Notes under the pieces: model-generated
The model's input: only the letters and a program-made list of their open reading frames with translations
Told to the model about the DNA's origin: nothing
The model's database searches: none
Made by a program: the position numbers and the translations under genes
Shown here: one piece after another, positions 8,943 through 17,354 of the stretch
Numbering within the stretch: position 1 is the stretch's first letter
Layout: each line of letters starts with the position of its first letter
Assembly: GCF_000159315.1 (NCBI RefSeq)
Contig: NZ_GG669992.1
Span: forward strand, 407,150 to 471,149
DNA from: Lentilactobacillus hilgardii DSM 20176 = ATCC 8290
GTDB taxonomy: Bacteria > Bacillota > Bacilli > Lactobacillales > Lactobacillaceae
Direction: 5' to 3'
DNA: 64,000 nt

Positions 8943-9675
8943 AAAAGTGTTGCAGGTTGAGCATTTGGAAAAGTCTTACCAAAAGAAACATGTGTTACAT
9001 GATATTAACTTTTCTGTGGCGCAGGGAGAGGTTGTTACGCTGCTTGGCCCGTCCGGTTCGGGTAAAAGTACCCTGATTCGGTGTCTGAACGGTCTGGAGG
9101 TATATCAAAAAGGAACGATTACATTTGAAGGGCAAAAAATCATTCCAACTGAGAAAAACTGGCAACAAATTCGTCAAAAAATCGGAATGGTTTTTCAAAG
9201 CTATGACTTATTTCCAAATTTAACGGTCATGGATAATATTTTGCTTGGCCCTACAAAGGTTCAAAAAAAGGATAAAGCAACAGCTCGCTCTGAAGCCTTA
9301 GCGCTTTTAAAGAGTGTGGAGCTGGATGATTATGCCAATGCCTACCCCAGAGAATTATCTGGTGGGCAAAAGCAGCGGGTAGCGATTGTCAGAGCATTGG
9401 CACTTCACCCGGATTTTATGTTGTTTGATGAAGTAACTGCGTCACTCGATCCCGAGATGGTTCGTGGTGTATTGACAATTATTGAAAATTTAGCAAATCG
9501 AGATAATATGACGATGATTGTGGTCACCCATGAAATGAATTTTGCCAAACAAATTGCTGATAGGGTGCTCTTCTTGCAAGATGGCAGGATTTTGGAGCAA
9601 ACGCCATCCGAGCAATTTTTTACAGCACCTCAAACGGATCGGGCAAAAGTATTTTTAGATAGTATGGATTTTTAA
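8935..9675 (+). CDS. amino acid ABC transporter ATP-binding protein
   Basis: The 246-residue ATPase has Walker A GPSGSGKST, Q-loop FQSYDLFPNLTVMDNI, signature LSGGQKQR, Walker B FMLFDEVTASLD and the switch His in VVTHEM. The usual DEPTSALD box reads DEVTASLD here, as in some close relatives, and the catalytic Glu is kept. It energises import by the two permeases. The overlap with the upstream permease and the short gap to the binding protein place it in the same operon under the cysteine T-box. Confidence 0.92.
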   Translation: MAEKVLQVEHLEKSYQKKHVLHDINFSVAQGEVVTLLGPSGSGKSTLIRCLNGLEVYQKGTITFEGQKIIPTEKNWQQIRQKIGMVFQSYDLFPNLTVMDNILLGPTKVQKKDKATARSEALALLKSVELDDYANAYPRELSGGQKQRVAIVRALALHPDFMLFDEVTASLDPEMVRGVLTIIENLANRDNMTMIVVTHEMNFAKQIADRVLFLQDGRILEQTPSEQFFTAPQTDRAKVFLDSMDF

Positions 9676-9705
9676 CTGAGTGATATCTTGAGGAGGAAAC
9701 TTATA

Positions 9706-10554
9706 ATGAAAAAGCATTGGTTAACGAAGTTGATTGCGGTTGTCAGTGTGTTGGCAACTTTGCTTCTGGTTTTGTCTGGTTGTGGCAATAGTAAAAAGAG
9801 TTCCAGTAACAATCCGAGTTCAGTTTCGCAAATTAAGAAAAAGGGAACAATTCGGGTGGCCGTATTTGGCGATTTACCACCATATGGTTGGGTCAATAAA
9901 GATGGTAAACGGGTTGGATACGATGTTAAATTAGCTCACCAGGTTGCTAAGGACTTGGGCGTAAAAGTAAAATTTGTTCAGGTTAATGCCAACAACCGAG
10001 TTGACGCATTGAATTCAAACAAAGTCGATCTTGTTTTAGCTAATTTTACGGTAACGCCTGAGCGTAAACAGGTTGTGAGTTTTGCAAAACCCTACATGAA
10101 AGTTTCTGTTGGCGTTGTTTCACCTAAGAATAAGCCGATCACTAAAGTTAGTCAGTTGCAAAATAAGAATGTCATTGTGACTAAAGGAACAACGGCTGAA
10201 AATTATTTCACTTCAAAACAGCCAAATGTCAAGTTGCTAAAGTTTGATTCCAAGACACAACAATTTAACGCATTGAAGAATGGTCGTGGTGTTGCACTTG
10301 CAGATGATAATTCATATCTTTATGCATGGTCCAAGAGTAACTCTAAGTATACCGTTGGCATTAAGAGTATTGGACCTAAATCGTATATTGCACCAGCTGT
10401 AAAGAAGGGAAACGAGTCACTTCTTAATTGGACAAATAAAGAAATTACCAAACTGACTAAGAAACGTTTCTTTGTTAGTGACTATAATACTGATTTAAAA
10501 CCTTATTTTGGTAAAGAAGTTAAACCATCGGATATTGTATTGCCGACAAAATAA
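9706..10554 (+). CDS. cyst(e)ine-binding lipoprotein, CjaA-like
   Basis: The 282-residue precursor has a signal peptide ending in lipobox LSGC (VLATLLLVLSGCGNSKK), so it is a lipid-anchored solute-binding protein. The mature part matches the Campylobacter CjaA cysteine-binding protein unusually well as I remember it: GTIRVAVFGDLPPYGWV, VLANFTVTPERKQVVSFAKP, TKGTTAENYF, and the ALADDN region. Starting at 9706 gives an AGGAGG 10 bases upstream; an in-frame TTG at 9688 has none. Together with the Cys T-box this supports cysteine or cystine as substrate. A terminator follows at 10579. Confidence 0.88.
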   Translation: MKKHWLTKLIAVVSVLATLLLVLSGCGNSKKSSSNNPSSVSQIKKKGTIRVAVFGDLPPYGWVNKDGKRVGYDVKLAHQVAKDLGVKVKFVQVNANNRVDALNSNKVDLVLANFTVTPERKQVVSFAKPYMKVSVGVVSPKNKPITKVSQLQNKNVIVTKGTTAENYFTSKQPNVKLLKFDSKTQQFNALKNGRGVALADDNSYLYAWSKSNSKYTVGIKSIGPKSYIAPAVKKGNESLLNWTNKEITKLTKKRFFVSDYNTDLKPYFGKEVKPSDIVLPTK

Positions 10555-10578
10555 ATGAGACGGCTAATAAATGAATAA

Positions 10579-10625
10579 AGTGAGAACCTGATCGCCTAAG
10601 TTTCCGATTGGGTTCTCACTTTTTG
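10579..10625 (+). terminator. intrinsic terminator of the cyst(e)ine importer operon
   Basis: AGTGAGAACC (10579-10588) and GGTTCTCACT (10611-10620) pair perfectly, followed by TTTTT. It separates the importer operon from the next attenuator unit. Confidence 0.88.
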
Positions 10626-10683
10626 TGGAAACACAAGTTATTTTGAGCTACTAAGAATTTGGAATATTAAAATAATTTTAATG

Positions 10684-10712
10684 TTGACGGATAATTTCTA
10701 ATATGTTTTAAT
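10684..10712 (+). promoter_or_regulatory. promoter of the Tyr/Trp leader and MFS gene
   Basis: TTGACG (10684-10689), a 17-base spacer and TTTAAT (10707-10712). The same two hexamers with the same spacing occur before the leader of the aro operon (17234-17262). Confidence 0.7.
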
Positions 10713-10746
10713 AGATTCAACATCAAACAGGAAAGGAATTTTTACT

Positions 10747-10806
10747 ATGACGAAACTTGTTCAACAACTTAATGCCTATTATTACGGCTATGCTTGGTTT
10801 AGATAG
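10747..10806 (+). CDS. Tyr/Trp-rich leader peptide (19 residues)
   Basis: ATG at 10747 follows AGGAAAGGA by 9 bases. The peptide is MTKLVQQLNAYYYGYAWFR: four Tyr, one Trp and one Phe within eight consecutive residues near the end. Clustered codons for one kind of amino acid just before competing RNA hairpins are the hallmark of ribosome-mediated attenuation. It aligns end to end with the leader of the aro operon at 17294. It probably acts through its translation and not as a protein. Confidence 0.85.
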   Translation: MTKLVQQLNAYYYGYAWFR

Positions 10807-10962
10807 CGCCCGTGTAGATGCGGGCGCCTGTGCGTTCGCGTCTAACAGCAAAGCCGTTATTGGTTGTTGCCAGCTAGACGCCAGAGTCTAGCTGGATAGG
10901 ATAATTCTTTTACGCGAGTAGAAAATTAGCCAGCTGGATTCTCAAATCCAACTGGCTTTTTT
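10806..10962 (+). promoter_or_regulatory. transcription attenuator upstream of the MFS gene
   Basis: Elements in order: hairpin GCGCCCG/CGGGCGC (10806-10812 with 10821-10827); GCGTCTA (10838-10844) with TAGACGC (10875-10881); competing CCAGCTAGA (10870-10878) with TCTAGCTGG (10887-10895); the latter can also pair with CCAGCTGGA (10930-10938) to disrupt the terminator. The terminator, AGCCAGCTGGAT with ATCCAACTGGCT, ends in TTTTTT (10928-10962). Aromatic codons at about 10780-10790 can pair with 10852-10861. Ribosome stalling on Tyr/Trp codons would choose between these folds. Confidence 0.8.
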
Positions 10963-10988
10963 AATACTTTGGAATGGAGAGTGACATT

Positions 10989-12257
10989 ATGATGAATACA
11001 ATGACAAAATCGAACAAACGGAGGCTTTCAATCAGCCTTTACTTAAACTACCTTGTTCATGGAATTGGGTTGATTATTTTAACTCAGAATATGCAGGCTC
11101 TTGGAAATTTCTGGAAAGTACCAATTGCAACTGTCTCCTACGTTATTTCAGGAATTGGAATCGGTAAATTAATCGCGTATTTTTTATTTGGTTACCTATC
11201 GGATCGATTTGGCCGCCGTCAATTGGTTTTAACCGGAACCTTAAGCTATATGGTTTTCTTTATCGGGATCCCATTTACTCATAACATTGCGATTGCATAT
11301 GTATTTGCTATTATTGCCGGAGTTGCTAATTCGGCACTTGATTCGGGCACATACCCGACCTTTGTTGAAATGGGCGGTAATTCCAGCGCTTCAAACGTAT
11401 TTATTAAAGCTTTTATGTCACTCGGTGAGTTTATCCTGCCATTGGCAATTGCGATGCTTGAAGCTAAGAGCTTATGGTTTGGCTGGTCATTTATCGGGAC
11501 GTTGCTTGTGCTTGTTGCCAACCTGTTTATTCTTCGAGGTGCAAAGTTCCCCGAGATGAATCATGCTGATGAAGCTTTTATCGAAAATCACGAAAATACA
11601 TCGAAATTAAGAAATACTATTGCAACAGTTTCACTCGCAATTTATGGCTATACGACAATGGCTATTATGATTTTATTTACTCAGTGGATTAGTATGTTTG
11701 CGACAAACAATCTTGGTTATAGTTCATTAGTTTCTCACGGATTGTTATCTCTTTATAGTATTGGTTCAATTAGTGGTGTGATTTTCAACTTTATTCTTCT
11801 GAAAATGAAAGTGTCGGAAACTAAATTACTGGTTGCGATGAACGCGCTCTCACTACTTGCAATTTTTGTTGTCAGTCATTCGGCCACTGTCCTGGTCACC
11901 TTTATCGCTGCGTTTGCATTTGGTTTTACTGCAGCAGGTGGGGTTATGCAGGTTGCCTTGAACGTTTTGCTGAAGATGTTTCCAAAACATAAGGGTATTA
12001 TTACGGGTACCTACTTCACTTTTGGAAGTATTGCGACTTTTACAATTCCAATTGTGACTGGCTGGTTGTCAAAAACAAATATTCAGTTAGTGATGAACTT
12101 TGATGTGATGATTGAGTTAGTCGGTACTATATTAGTTGTTCTTGCTGCAGTTTCGTTGAGTTCTGGCAGTGTATTTTCAAGCATTCGCCATATGGTAACA
12201 GGGTTACTGCACGTGCGAACATCAACGATTTCCAGTGATCAAACAAAAGATAACTAA
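10989..12257 (+). CDS. MFS transporter under aromatic attenuation
   Basis: The 422-residue protein has about 12 hydrophobic segments and the MFS loop motif GYLSDRFGRRQLVLTG between segments 2 and 3. No substrate signature is certain. The start at 10989 (MMNTMTKSN) has GGAGAG 7-8 bases upstream; the ATG at 10974 has none. The Tyr/Trp leader attenuator directly upstream says it is made when aromatic amino acids are scarce, and aroD is convergent next door. An importer of an aromatic amino acid or of shikimate/quinate is the best inference; export is less likely under such control. Confidence 0.8.
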   Translation: MMNTMTKSNKRRLSISLYLNYLVHGIGLIILTQNMQALGNFWKVPIATVSYVISGIGIGKLIAYFLFGYLSDRFGRRQLVLTGTLSYMVFFIGIPFTHNIAIAYVFAIIAGVANSALDSGTYPTFVEMGGNSSASNVFIKAFMSLGEFILPLAIAMLEAKSLWFGWSFIGTLLVLVANLFILRGAKFPEMNHADEAFIENHENTSKLRNTIATVSLAIYGYTTMAIMILFTQWISMFATNNLGYSSLVSHGLLSLYSIGSISGVIFNFILLKMKVSETKLLVAMNALSLLAIFVVSHSATVLVTFIAAFAFGFTAAGGVMQVALNVLLKMFPKHKGIITGTYFTFGSIATFTIPIVTGWLSKTNIQLVMNFDVMIELVGTILVVLAAVSLSSGSVFSSIRHMVTGLLHVRTSTISSDQTKDN

Positions 12258-12279
12258 AAATGACGTATAAAATAATGGA

Positions 12280-12314
12280 GGCTGCGACAAAAATAATTTG
12301 TCCAGCCTTTTTTA
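12280..12314 (+). terminator. intrinsic terminator after the MFS gene
   Basis: AGGCTG with GACAAA on one side pairs with TTTGTC and CAGCCT on the other, then TTTTTT. It lies 23 bases after the stop codon. Confidence 0.8.
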
Positions 12315-12469
12315 ATATCATCACGACTATTATTGAAAAAAATGTGAAAAAGAAAGCAACATTCTGCCATGAAATCGAATTACCCCACTATCTCTACTCA
12401 AAATATATTTGGATAAACCAATTCACTCTGAAAGTTAATTGCCTCTTGTTCCACTCTTATTTTTTACAA

Positions 12470-13225
12470 TCAGTTCAAAGTGGCCATGCCTTTTCTGACA
12501 GTTTCCACCGTTAATTGACCAGGTGCAGATGCCTCTGCAACGGTTGCAAATGAAAGTGTTGATCCAAAGAGCGGACCGGTTACCCTGCTAACCTTACCCA
12601 AATCTCCCATAGACATTGTAATAATGGGAATTTCAAGTTCGCGGTTTGCTTTTTCGGTAGCGTTTAATAAAGTCAAAACATCCTTGGAAGTATGTGGCAT
12701 AACAGCAATCTTACCGATATCGGCATTTCTTTCCTGCATTCGTTTTAACTTTGAAATGATCTCAGTTTCATCAGGCGTTGATTGAAAATCGTGATTACTT
12801 AAGATTACTGGGATATTTTGATGGTGAGCTAAATTAATCAAAAAATCAACCGTGGCTTTATTGCGATTTAATTCAATATCGAGCATATCAGTTAGCCGAT
12901 TTTCTAAAAGCCATCGATAGATAGAGAAGTACTCTGCATCTTCAAGGCTTGAGACACCGCCTTCATGAGCGGTCCTAAAGGTCGTTAAAAGCGGTGTATT
13001 CCCAATAAGTGACTGAATATGGTCGACGGTGTCTAGATAGTTCTCATGATCAAGTACATCGCGATCATAGTCAATACGCCATTCTATGACGTCTGGATGG
13101 TGATTAAGTGCTTGTTTTACTTGACTAATAATGTCAGTACTAATTTTACCGGTAATCGGGACAGCAATATTCGTTTTACCGGATTCAAATGTTGTATCTT
13201 TTACTTGAACAATTTTCCCAGCCAT
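12470..13225 (-). CDS. aroD: type I 3-dehydroquinate dehydratase
   Basis: The 251-residue enzyme converts 3-dehydroquinate to 3-dehydroshikimate by a Schiff-base mechanism. Family landmarks: VIEWRIDYDRD (substrate-binding Glu/Arg), LLTTFRTAHEGG, VILSNHDF with the catalytic His, IGKIAVMPHT with the Schiff-base Lys, and the C-terminal SAPGQLTVETV lid. AAGGAGA precedes the ATG. Length is normal. It stands apart from the main aro operon at 17.5-22.6 kb, which lacks this step, and converges on the MFS gene. Confidence 0.95.
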   Translation of the reverse strand: MAGKIVQVKDTTFESGKTNIAVPITGKISTDIISQVKQALNHHPDVIEWRIDYDRDVLDHENYLDTVDHIQSLIGNTPLLTTFRTAHEGGVSSLEDAEYFSIYRWLLENRLTDMLDIELNRNKATVDFLINLAHHQNIPVILSNHDFQSTPDETEIISKLKRMQERNADIGKIAVMPHTSKDVLTLLNATEKANRELEIPIITMSMGDLGKVSRVTGPLFGSTLSFATVAEASAPGQLTVETVRKGMATLN

Positions 13226-13394
13226 TATAGAAATCTCCTTACAGTTTTATTGAATTAAGTTTAGCAAGACAATGAGATAAACACAATTTAAAATAATGGT
13301 TAATTCTATTAAACCGGGTAATTTAGTAGTATTCTTAAGGCGAATATGATAGATGAACAGGGTTATCATTAAACTGTTTGGAGGCGATTCTGAT

Positions 13395-14207
13395 ATGGGG
13401 AAATTAGCAACTAGTGTTAGTATTTCCGGTGGTATGATCGGCTTTATGCTACTCACCGGTATTGTCATGTTTTTAATTCCGATTGGAACTTATTGGGGAT
13501 TGAAAAGGCATTATAAACTGGTTTCAACACCAGTATGGGTTGGGATTGCAGTTTTTATTGTTGCAGTACTGATTTTGGAACGAATCCTTCACATGATTAT
13601 TCTGCAACCATCTGCGGACGGTTCTATCGCTTTGGCAACTCATCATCCATACATGTACGTTGCCTATGGCGCCTTGGTGGCTGGTATTTTTGAAGAAACA
13701 GGACGTTTTTTCGGCTTTCGTTATCTCAAAAAACGGGTTTCCGGCTTTGGAACAGCGATTGCGTACGGGATTGGTCATGGTGGCATTGAAATGATTTTAA
13801 TTGGGACGATGGGAATGGTTAACCTTGTTGTTATGAGTGTGGCAATTAATTCGCGAAACGCTGCAGTTTTATCTAAATTACCAAGTGGGACGATTCATTC
13901 TCTGATTAGTCATGCAGGTGCTGCGACTACTAGTTCCTTTTTTGAACGAATTGCCGCCTTTATTATTCAAATCTTATTATCCATTATTGTATGGGCCTCG
14001 GTTAATTATGTGGGAAAGATTTGGTTATATCCTTTGGCCATTGGCCTACATGCGTTAATTGATATGCCGGCAGCAATGTTTCAGGCTGGCATAATATCTA
14101 ACGAATTAACTGTTGAGATTGTTTTATGGATTTCTGTCTTGGCAATGGGCGTATTTGTGTATCTATATATTGGTAAGTTGCGGAAAAGTCTTGTCACTAC
14201 TAGTTAA
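13395..14207 (+). CDS. YhfC-family intramembrane protease-like protein
   Basis: The 270-residue membrane protein has about seven hydrophobic segments. The motif FEETGRFFGFRYL, then GIGHGGIEMILIG, and a distal His in IGLHALIDMPA resemble the YhfC group of putative glutamic-type intramembrane proteases related to CAAX/ABI proteases. Substrate unknown. The start at 13395 is chosen because GGAGG is 10-14 bases before it; an ATG at 13353 lacks one. A bidirectional terminator follows. Confidence 0.75.
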   Translation: MGKLATSVSISGGMIGFMLLTGIVMFLIPIGTYWGLKRHYKLVSTPVWVGIAVFIVAVLILERILHMIILQPSADGSIALATHHPYMYVAYGALVAGIFEETGRFFGFRYLKKRVSGFGTAIAYGIGHGGIEMILIGTMGMVNLVVMSVAINSRNAAVLSKLPSGTIHSLISHAGAATTSSFFERIAAFIIQILLSIIVWASVNYVGKIWLYPLAIGLHALIDMPAAMFQAGIISNELTVEIVLWISVLAMGVFVYLYIGKLRKSLVTTS

Positions 14208-14231
14208 TTAAGCTAATAAATTAAAGTAAAT

Positions 14232-14308
14232 AAAAGACTGTCATTTATATTTCAAAATTGTTTAAGAAGATAAGCAATTTTGAATCGTTAATCAATGACG
14301 GTCTTTTT
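14232..14308. terminator. bidirectional terminator between convergent genes
   Basis: AAAGACTGTCATT and AATGACGGTCTTT form the outer stem; TTCAAAATTG and CAATTTTGAA form an inner one. A/T runs on both sides suit both the membrane protein gene (+) and the deacetylase gene (-). Confidence 0.8.
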
Positions 14309-14315
14309 ATCTGAA

Positions 14316-15368
14316 TTAGAAGCCGCGGAAATCGTTTCTGCCAAAGTATTGTAAATTGGCTAATAGCGGTTTTTCATTTAATTGCTCCAAAGTAACAAAC
14401 GTGTAACCGCGCTTTTTTAAAGAACGGATAATTTGAGGAACGGCGGCTACCGAAGTTGCGTGAATATCATGCATCAAAATGATAGAGCCGTTGGTTGTTG
14501 TGGAAAGTACATGGTTAACTGTTTTAGCGGTATTGAGGTAAGACCAATCTCTGGAATCAACGGACCAACGAACGATTGGACGATCGTACAAATTACCAAT
14601 CCGTGAATTAACAGCGCCATATGGTGGTCGGATATAATATGGAATAGTGCCAGTTGCTTTATAAATAGCCGCATCGGTTAGTGAAATCTGTCGAAGTGCT
14701 TTGGCATTGGTCAGATCGGTTAACTGTGGATGGCTCCAAGAATGATTTCCGATTTGATCACCATATTTCAGGACAAGTCGGCTAATATTTGGATATTTAA
14801 TAACGCTGCTGCCAACTTCAAAGAAAGTTGCCGGTACCTTGTATTTTTTTAAGGTTTTTAGCAACCTTGGCGTTAAAGTTGGATCCGGGCCATCATCGAA
14901 TGTGAGTGCAACAACCTTTTTGGCGGTTTTCGGTTTAACAAAGTCGTATTTAGCTGGCATATAACGGTTTAAAATGATGCCGGTGAGTTTGCTGAGTGGA
15001 ATAGCAACATTCTTTACGCCATAGTTATTTTTGGTCAAATGGATTGTTAAGTGTTCATTGTCGAGTGTAAAATTTTTCGCGGTTAATCGTTTTGGCAGTG
15101 GTAAATAAACCAGTTGCTGAACTTGCTTACCTGTTAGTTTATGAGTTTCAGCCAATGTTGTTCGGGTCAATTGTCGGATAGTGCCTAAACGTTTCGTACT
15201 ATTGTTCGTTATGTCACCGTACGTTAGTCGTTTCGTTGTGCTGGTAGTCTTTGTTGCTTTAGTCGGCGTTGATGCTGCAAAGACAGGTTGATTAGCAATA
15301 GCTGCTAATGTGAAGCCAAATAATGCAGCAACACTCAGCCGCCGAACTAATGAATATTTTCGAATCAT
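14316..15368 (-). CDS. secreted polysaccharide deacetylase (NodB domain)
   Basis: The 350-residue protein starts with a Sec signal (RRLSVAALFGFTLAAIANQP, cleavage near VFAAS). A linker domain of about 130 residues precedes a NodB-type deacetylase: VVALTFDDGPDPTLT (metal-binding Asp pair), QIGNHSWSHPQLTDLT (HxxxH-type metal ligands), IRPPYGA, RWSVDSRDW, and ILMHDIH. Such enzymes remove acetyl groups from peptidoglycan or other wall glycans, affecting lysozyme resistance. The start at 15368 has GGGGGGAT upstream. Convergent with the YhfC-like gene. Confidence 0.88.
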   Translation of the reverse strand: MIRKYSLVRRLSVAALFGFTLAAIANQPVFAASTPTKATKTTSTTKRLTYGDITNNSTKRLGTIRQLTRTTLAETHKLTGKQVQQLVYLPLPKRLTAKNFTLDNEHLTIHLTKNNYGVKNVAIPLSKLTGIILNRYMPAKYDFVKPKTAKKVVALTFDDGPDPTLTPRLLKTLKKYKVPATFFEVGSSVIKYPNISRLVLKYGDQIGNHSWSHPQLTDLTNAKALRQISLTDAAIYKATGTIPYYIRPPYGAVNSRIGNLYDRPIVRWSVDSRDWSYLNTAKTVNHVLSTTTNGSIILMHDIHATSVAAVPQIIRSLKKRGYTFVTLEQLNEKPLLANLQYFGRNDFRGF

Positions 15369-15574
15369 AAAAAATCCCCCCAATATGGATAACTGATGTT
15401 TCTAAATCCAGTTTCATTTTTACATTTCGGTTATGAGATGTCAACGAGAACGGAAGCTGAGTCGAAAATCGGGATGGAAAAATGGATAAATAATAAATTG
15501 ATAGTTAATGGTTGACAAAATGATATTTTCGGAATAAAGTACCGTTAACATTAAAAACAAGTAAAAAATACTTA

Positions 15575-15828
15575 GAAAAGTTGAGGAGTCGATTTTAAGA
15601 AATCCTAAGAGAGTGTCACTATCTGGGAAGACATGATTTCTTAATGATTCAAAGTCAACTTCGAGTATTGTAATTCGTAAGAGTTATGCGGGTGCGCCCA
15701 TTACAGCGTCAACGTTATACCGTTAATCCGGTCGTACGTGAGAGACGAAATTTATTTCGTAAGTAAGGTGGTACCGCGTAGAAGCGTCCTTTCAGAAGAC
15801 TATTTCTGATTGGGCGCTTTTTTTATTG
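15575..15828 (+). ncRNA. T-box riboswitch upstream of an amidohydrolase gene
   Basis: T-box motif AAGGTGGTACCGCG is at 15765-15778. Stem I: AAGTTGA (15578-15584) pairs with TCAACTT (15655-15661), and TTAAGAAATC with GATTTCTTAA (10 perfect pairs). The specifier loop strand 15645-15654 reads TGATTCAAAG; TTC (Phe) followed by A is one reading, but CAA or AAA cannot be excluded. The bulge TGGT requires discriminator A73, which many tRNAs have. Terminator: AGCGTCC...GGGCGCT, then a T-run (about 15783-15827). Confidence 0.85.
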
Positions 15829-15926
15829 GATTTAAGTATCACGTAGGCAATGATTTTACTACTAAAAAGAAAACACTAAGGGCAATTAATTGATAAGCGA
15901 TTTTGGAACTGAAAGGAAGATTTATT

Positions 15927-17192
15927 ATGACAACGACTAACTATGTGAATGCAGCAATTTATAATCATGATCAACAGAAATTCATTTTCAACCAACACAT
16001 GATTGTGGATGAAAATACTGGAAAAATTATTGAAGTGGGTAACGGGCGTACAACCCGACAAGTTTGTGATGACGTTGTCGATCTTAATGGCAGATTTGTG
16101 ATGCCGGGTATTATGAACGCACACACCCATATAACCGATATGCCAACCTATTGGTGGCATAACGGTGAGGAGAAACGTCATCCGGACTCCCGCGAGGTTT
16201 GCACAATGTTTGCGATTCGAAATATGCAGGATGCCCTTTCACATGGCATTACATATATTCGTAACGTAGGTGCAGAATTTGATATAGATGTTGAAATCAA
16301 GAAAATGCAGGAAAAAGGTTGGATTAAAGGACCAAAAATCATGACCTCTGGTCGAGCATTTTCAATTACAGGTGGGCATGATTCTGAAAGTACTTATGAG
16401 GTTGACGGTATTGATGAGGTTAGAAAAGGCGTTCGTCAGGCTTTGAAGAACGGTGTTGATAACATTAAAATGATGGTTACCGGTGGTGTTCTAAAGAATG
16501 GTGAGACACCGGATGATATTCAGTTTACTTTGGAAGAGGCACGGACTGCTGTATCTGAGGCACATCATAAAGGCAAAACAGCTGCTGCACATGCGCAGGG
16601 AAATGCCGGAATTAAAGAGGCGGTGGCTGCCGGTTTTGATACGATTGAGCACGCTTTTGATATTGACGATGAGGCCATCACAATGATGAAAGAACACGGG
16701 ACTATCATTGTTCCAACGATGAACGCCATGTTTGCAATCTATAAATATGGTCGGGGTGTCGTTCCGGACTGGGCACGTGAAAAGGTCATTTTGAATATCA
16801 AAAAACATTTTATGAGTATTGCTAAAGCTGCAAAAGCCGGCATCCCTATTGCAATGGGGACGGATGCCGGTACACCGTTTAATGGTTTTCAAAACGAGAG
16901 TGCCTATGAAATGCAGCTTTATGTCGAAAAAGCTGCAATGACACCAGCGCAAGCCATTGATGCCGCGACTATTAATTGTGCAAAGGCAATGCATATTGAT
17001 CAGGAATATGGGCAGATTGCTGCTGGAAACTATGCAGACTTTCTTGTCATGAATGAAAATCCGATAGATGATATCAGTGTGGTTGGCCATGATAAAGACG
17101 TTTATCAAAATGGAAAGAGAGTTCATGCTCAAGAAGTGGTTAATGAGCTAAAAGCCACCCAGAAAATTAAAAAAATATCCGCAGCAATTTAG
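15927..17192 (+). CDS. metal-dependent amidohydrolase, prolidase/imidazolonepropionase-like
   Basis: The 421-residue enzyme has the amidohydrolase metal site: NAHTHITD (HxH), NIKMMVTGG (the Lys that is carbamylated in relatives), AAAHAQGN and TIEHAFD (two His), and MGTDAGTP (Asp). It resembles cytosolic Xaa-Pro or N-acyl-amino-acid hydrolysing members, but the substrate cannot be read from sequence. The start at 15927 has GAAAGGAAG upstream. A T-box directly precedes it, so expression probably rises when one amino acid is short; release of that amino acid from a dipeptide or derivative is an inference. Confidence 0.8.
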   Translation: MTTTNYVNAAIYNHDQQKFIFNQHMIVDENTGKIIEVGNGRTTRQVCDDVVDLNGRFVMPGIMNAHTHITDMPTYWWHNGEEKRHPDSREVCTMFAIRNMQDALSHGITYIRNVGAEFDIDVEIKKMQEKGWIKGPKIMTSGRAFSITGGHDSESTYEVDGIDEVRKGVRQALKNGVDNIKMMVTGGVLKNGETPDDIQFTLEEARTAVSEAHHKGKTAAAHAQGNAGIKEAVAAGFDTIEHAFDIDDEAITMMKEHGTIIVPTMNAMFAIYKYGRGVVPDWAREKVILNIKKHFMSIAKAAKAGIPIAMGTDAGTPFNGFQNESAYEMQLYVEKAAMTPAQAIDAATINCAKAMHIDQEYGQIAAGNYADFLVMNENPIDDISVVGHDKDVYQNGKRVHAQEVVNELKATQKIKKISAAI

Positions 17193-17233
17193 CGACAAGT
17201 CGCGATTAAAAAAAGATGAGAGAATTATTAGGG

Positions 17234-17262
17234 TTGACGGAACTTCCCTAATGTGGTTTAAT
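17234..17262 (+). promoter_or_regulatory. promoter of the Phe/Tyr leader and aro operon
   Basis: TTGACG (17234-17239), 17-base spacer, TTTAAT (17257-17262). It matches the promoter at 10684-10712 in both hexamers, spacing and flanking G. Confidence 0.7.
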
Positions 17263-17293
17263 AATGACAATCTAATGAGAGGAATTGATATTA

Positions 17294-17353
17294 ATGACAA
17301 AGCATATATCTCATGTAAATACTTTTTATTTTGGCTATGCCTACTTTATGTAG
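17294..17353 (+). CDS. Phe/Tyr-rich leader peptide (19 residues)
   Basis: ATG at 17294 follows GAGAGGA by about 11 bases. The peptide is MTKHISHVNTFYFGYAYFM, with three Phe and three Tyr in eight consecutive residues. It has the same length and frame layout as the leader at 10747 (MTK at the start, Asn9, Gly14-Tyr15-Ala16, Phe18); the Trp there is Tyr here and two of the three clustered Tyr are Phe. It lies directly before the attenuator of the operon for aromatic amino acid synthesis. Confidence 0.88.
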   Translation: MTKHISHVNTFYFGYAYFM

Positions 17354-17354
17354 T

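Noticed and set aside
13350..13390. Short frame MIDEQGYH upstream of the YhfC-like gene
   Set aside because: No amino acid clustering, no terminator and a poor ribosome site.
16491..17132. Long frame on the minus strand opposite the amidohydrolase gene (213 codons)
   Set aside because: It is the complement of a clearly conserved enzyme gene, has an unlikely composition rich in Cys, His and Ile, and has no ribosome site.
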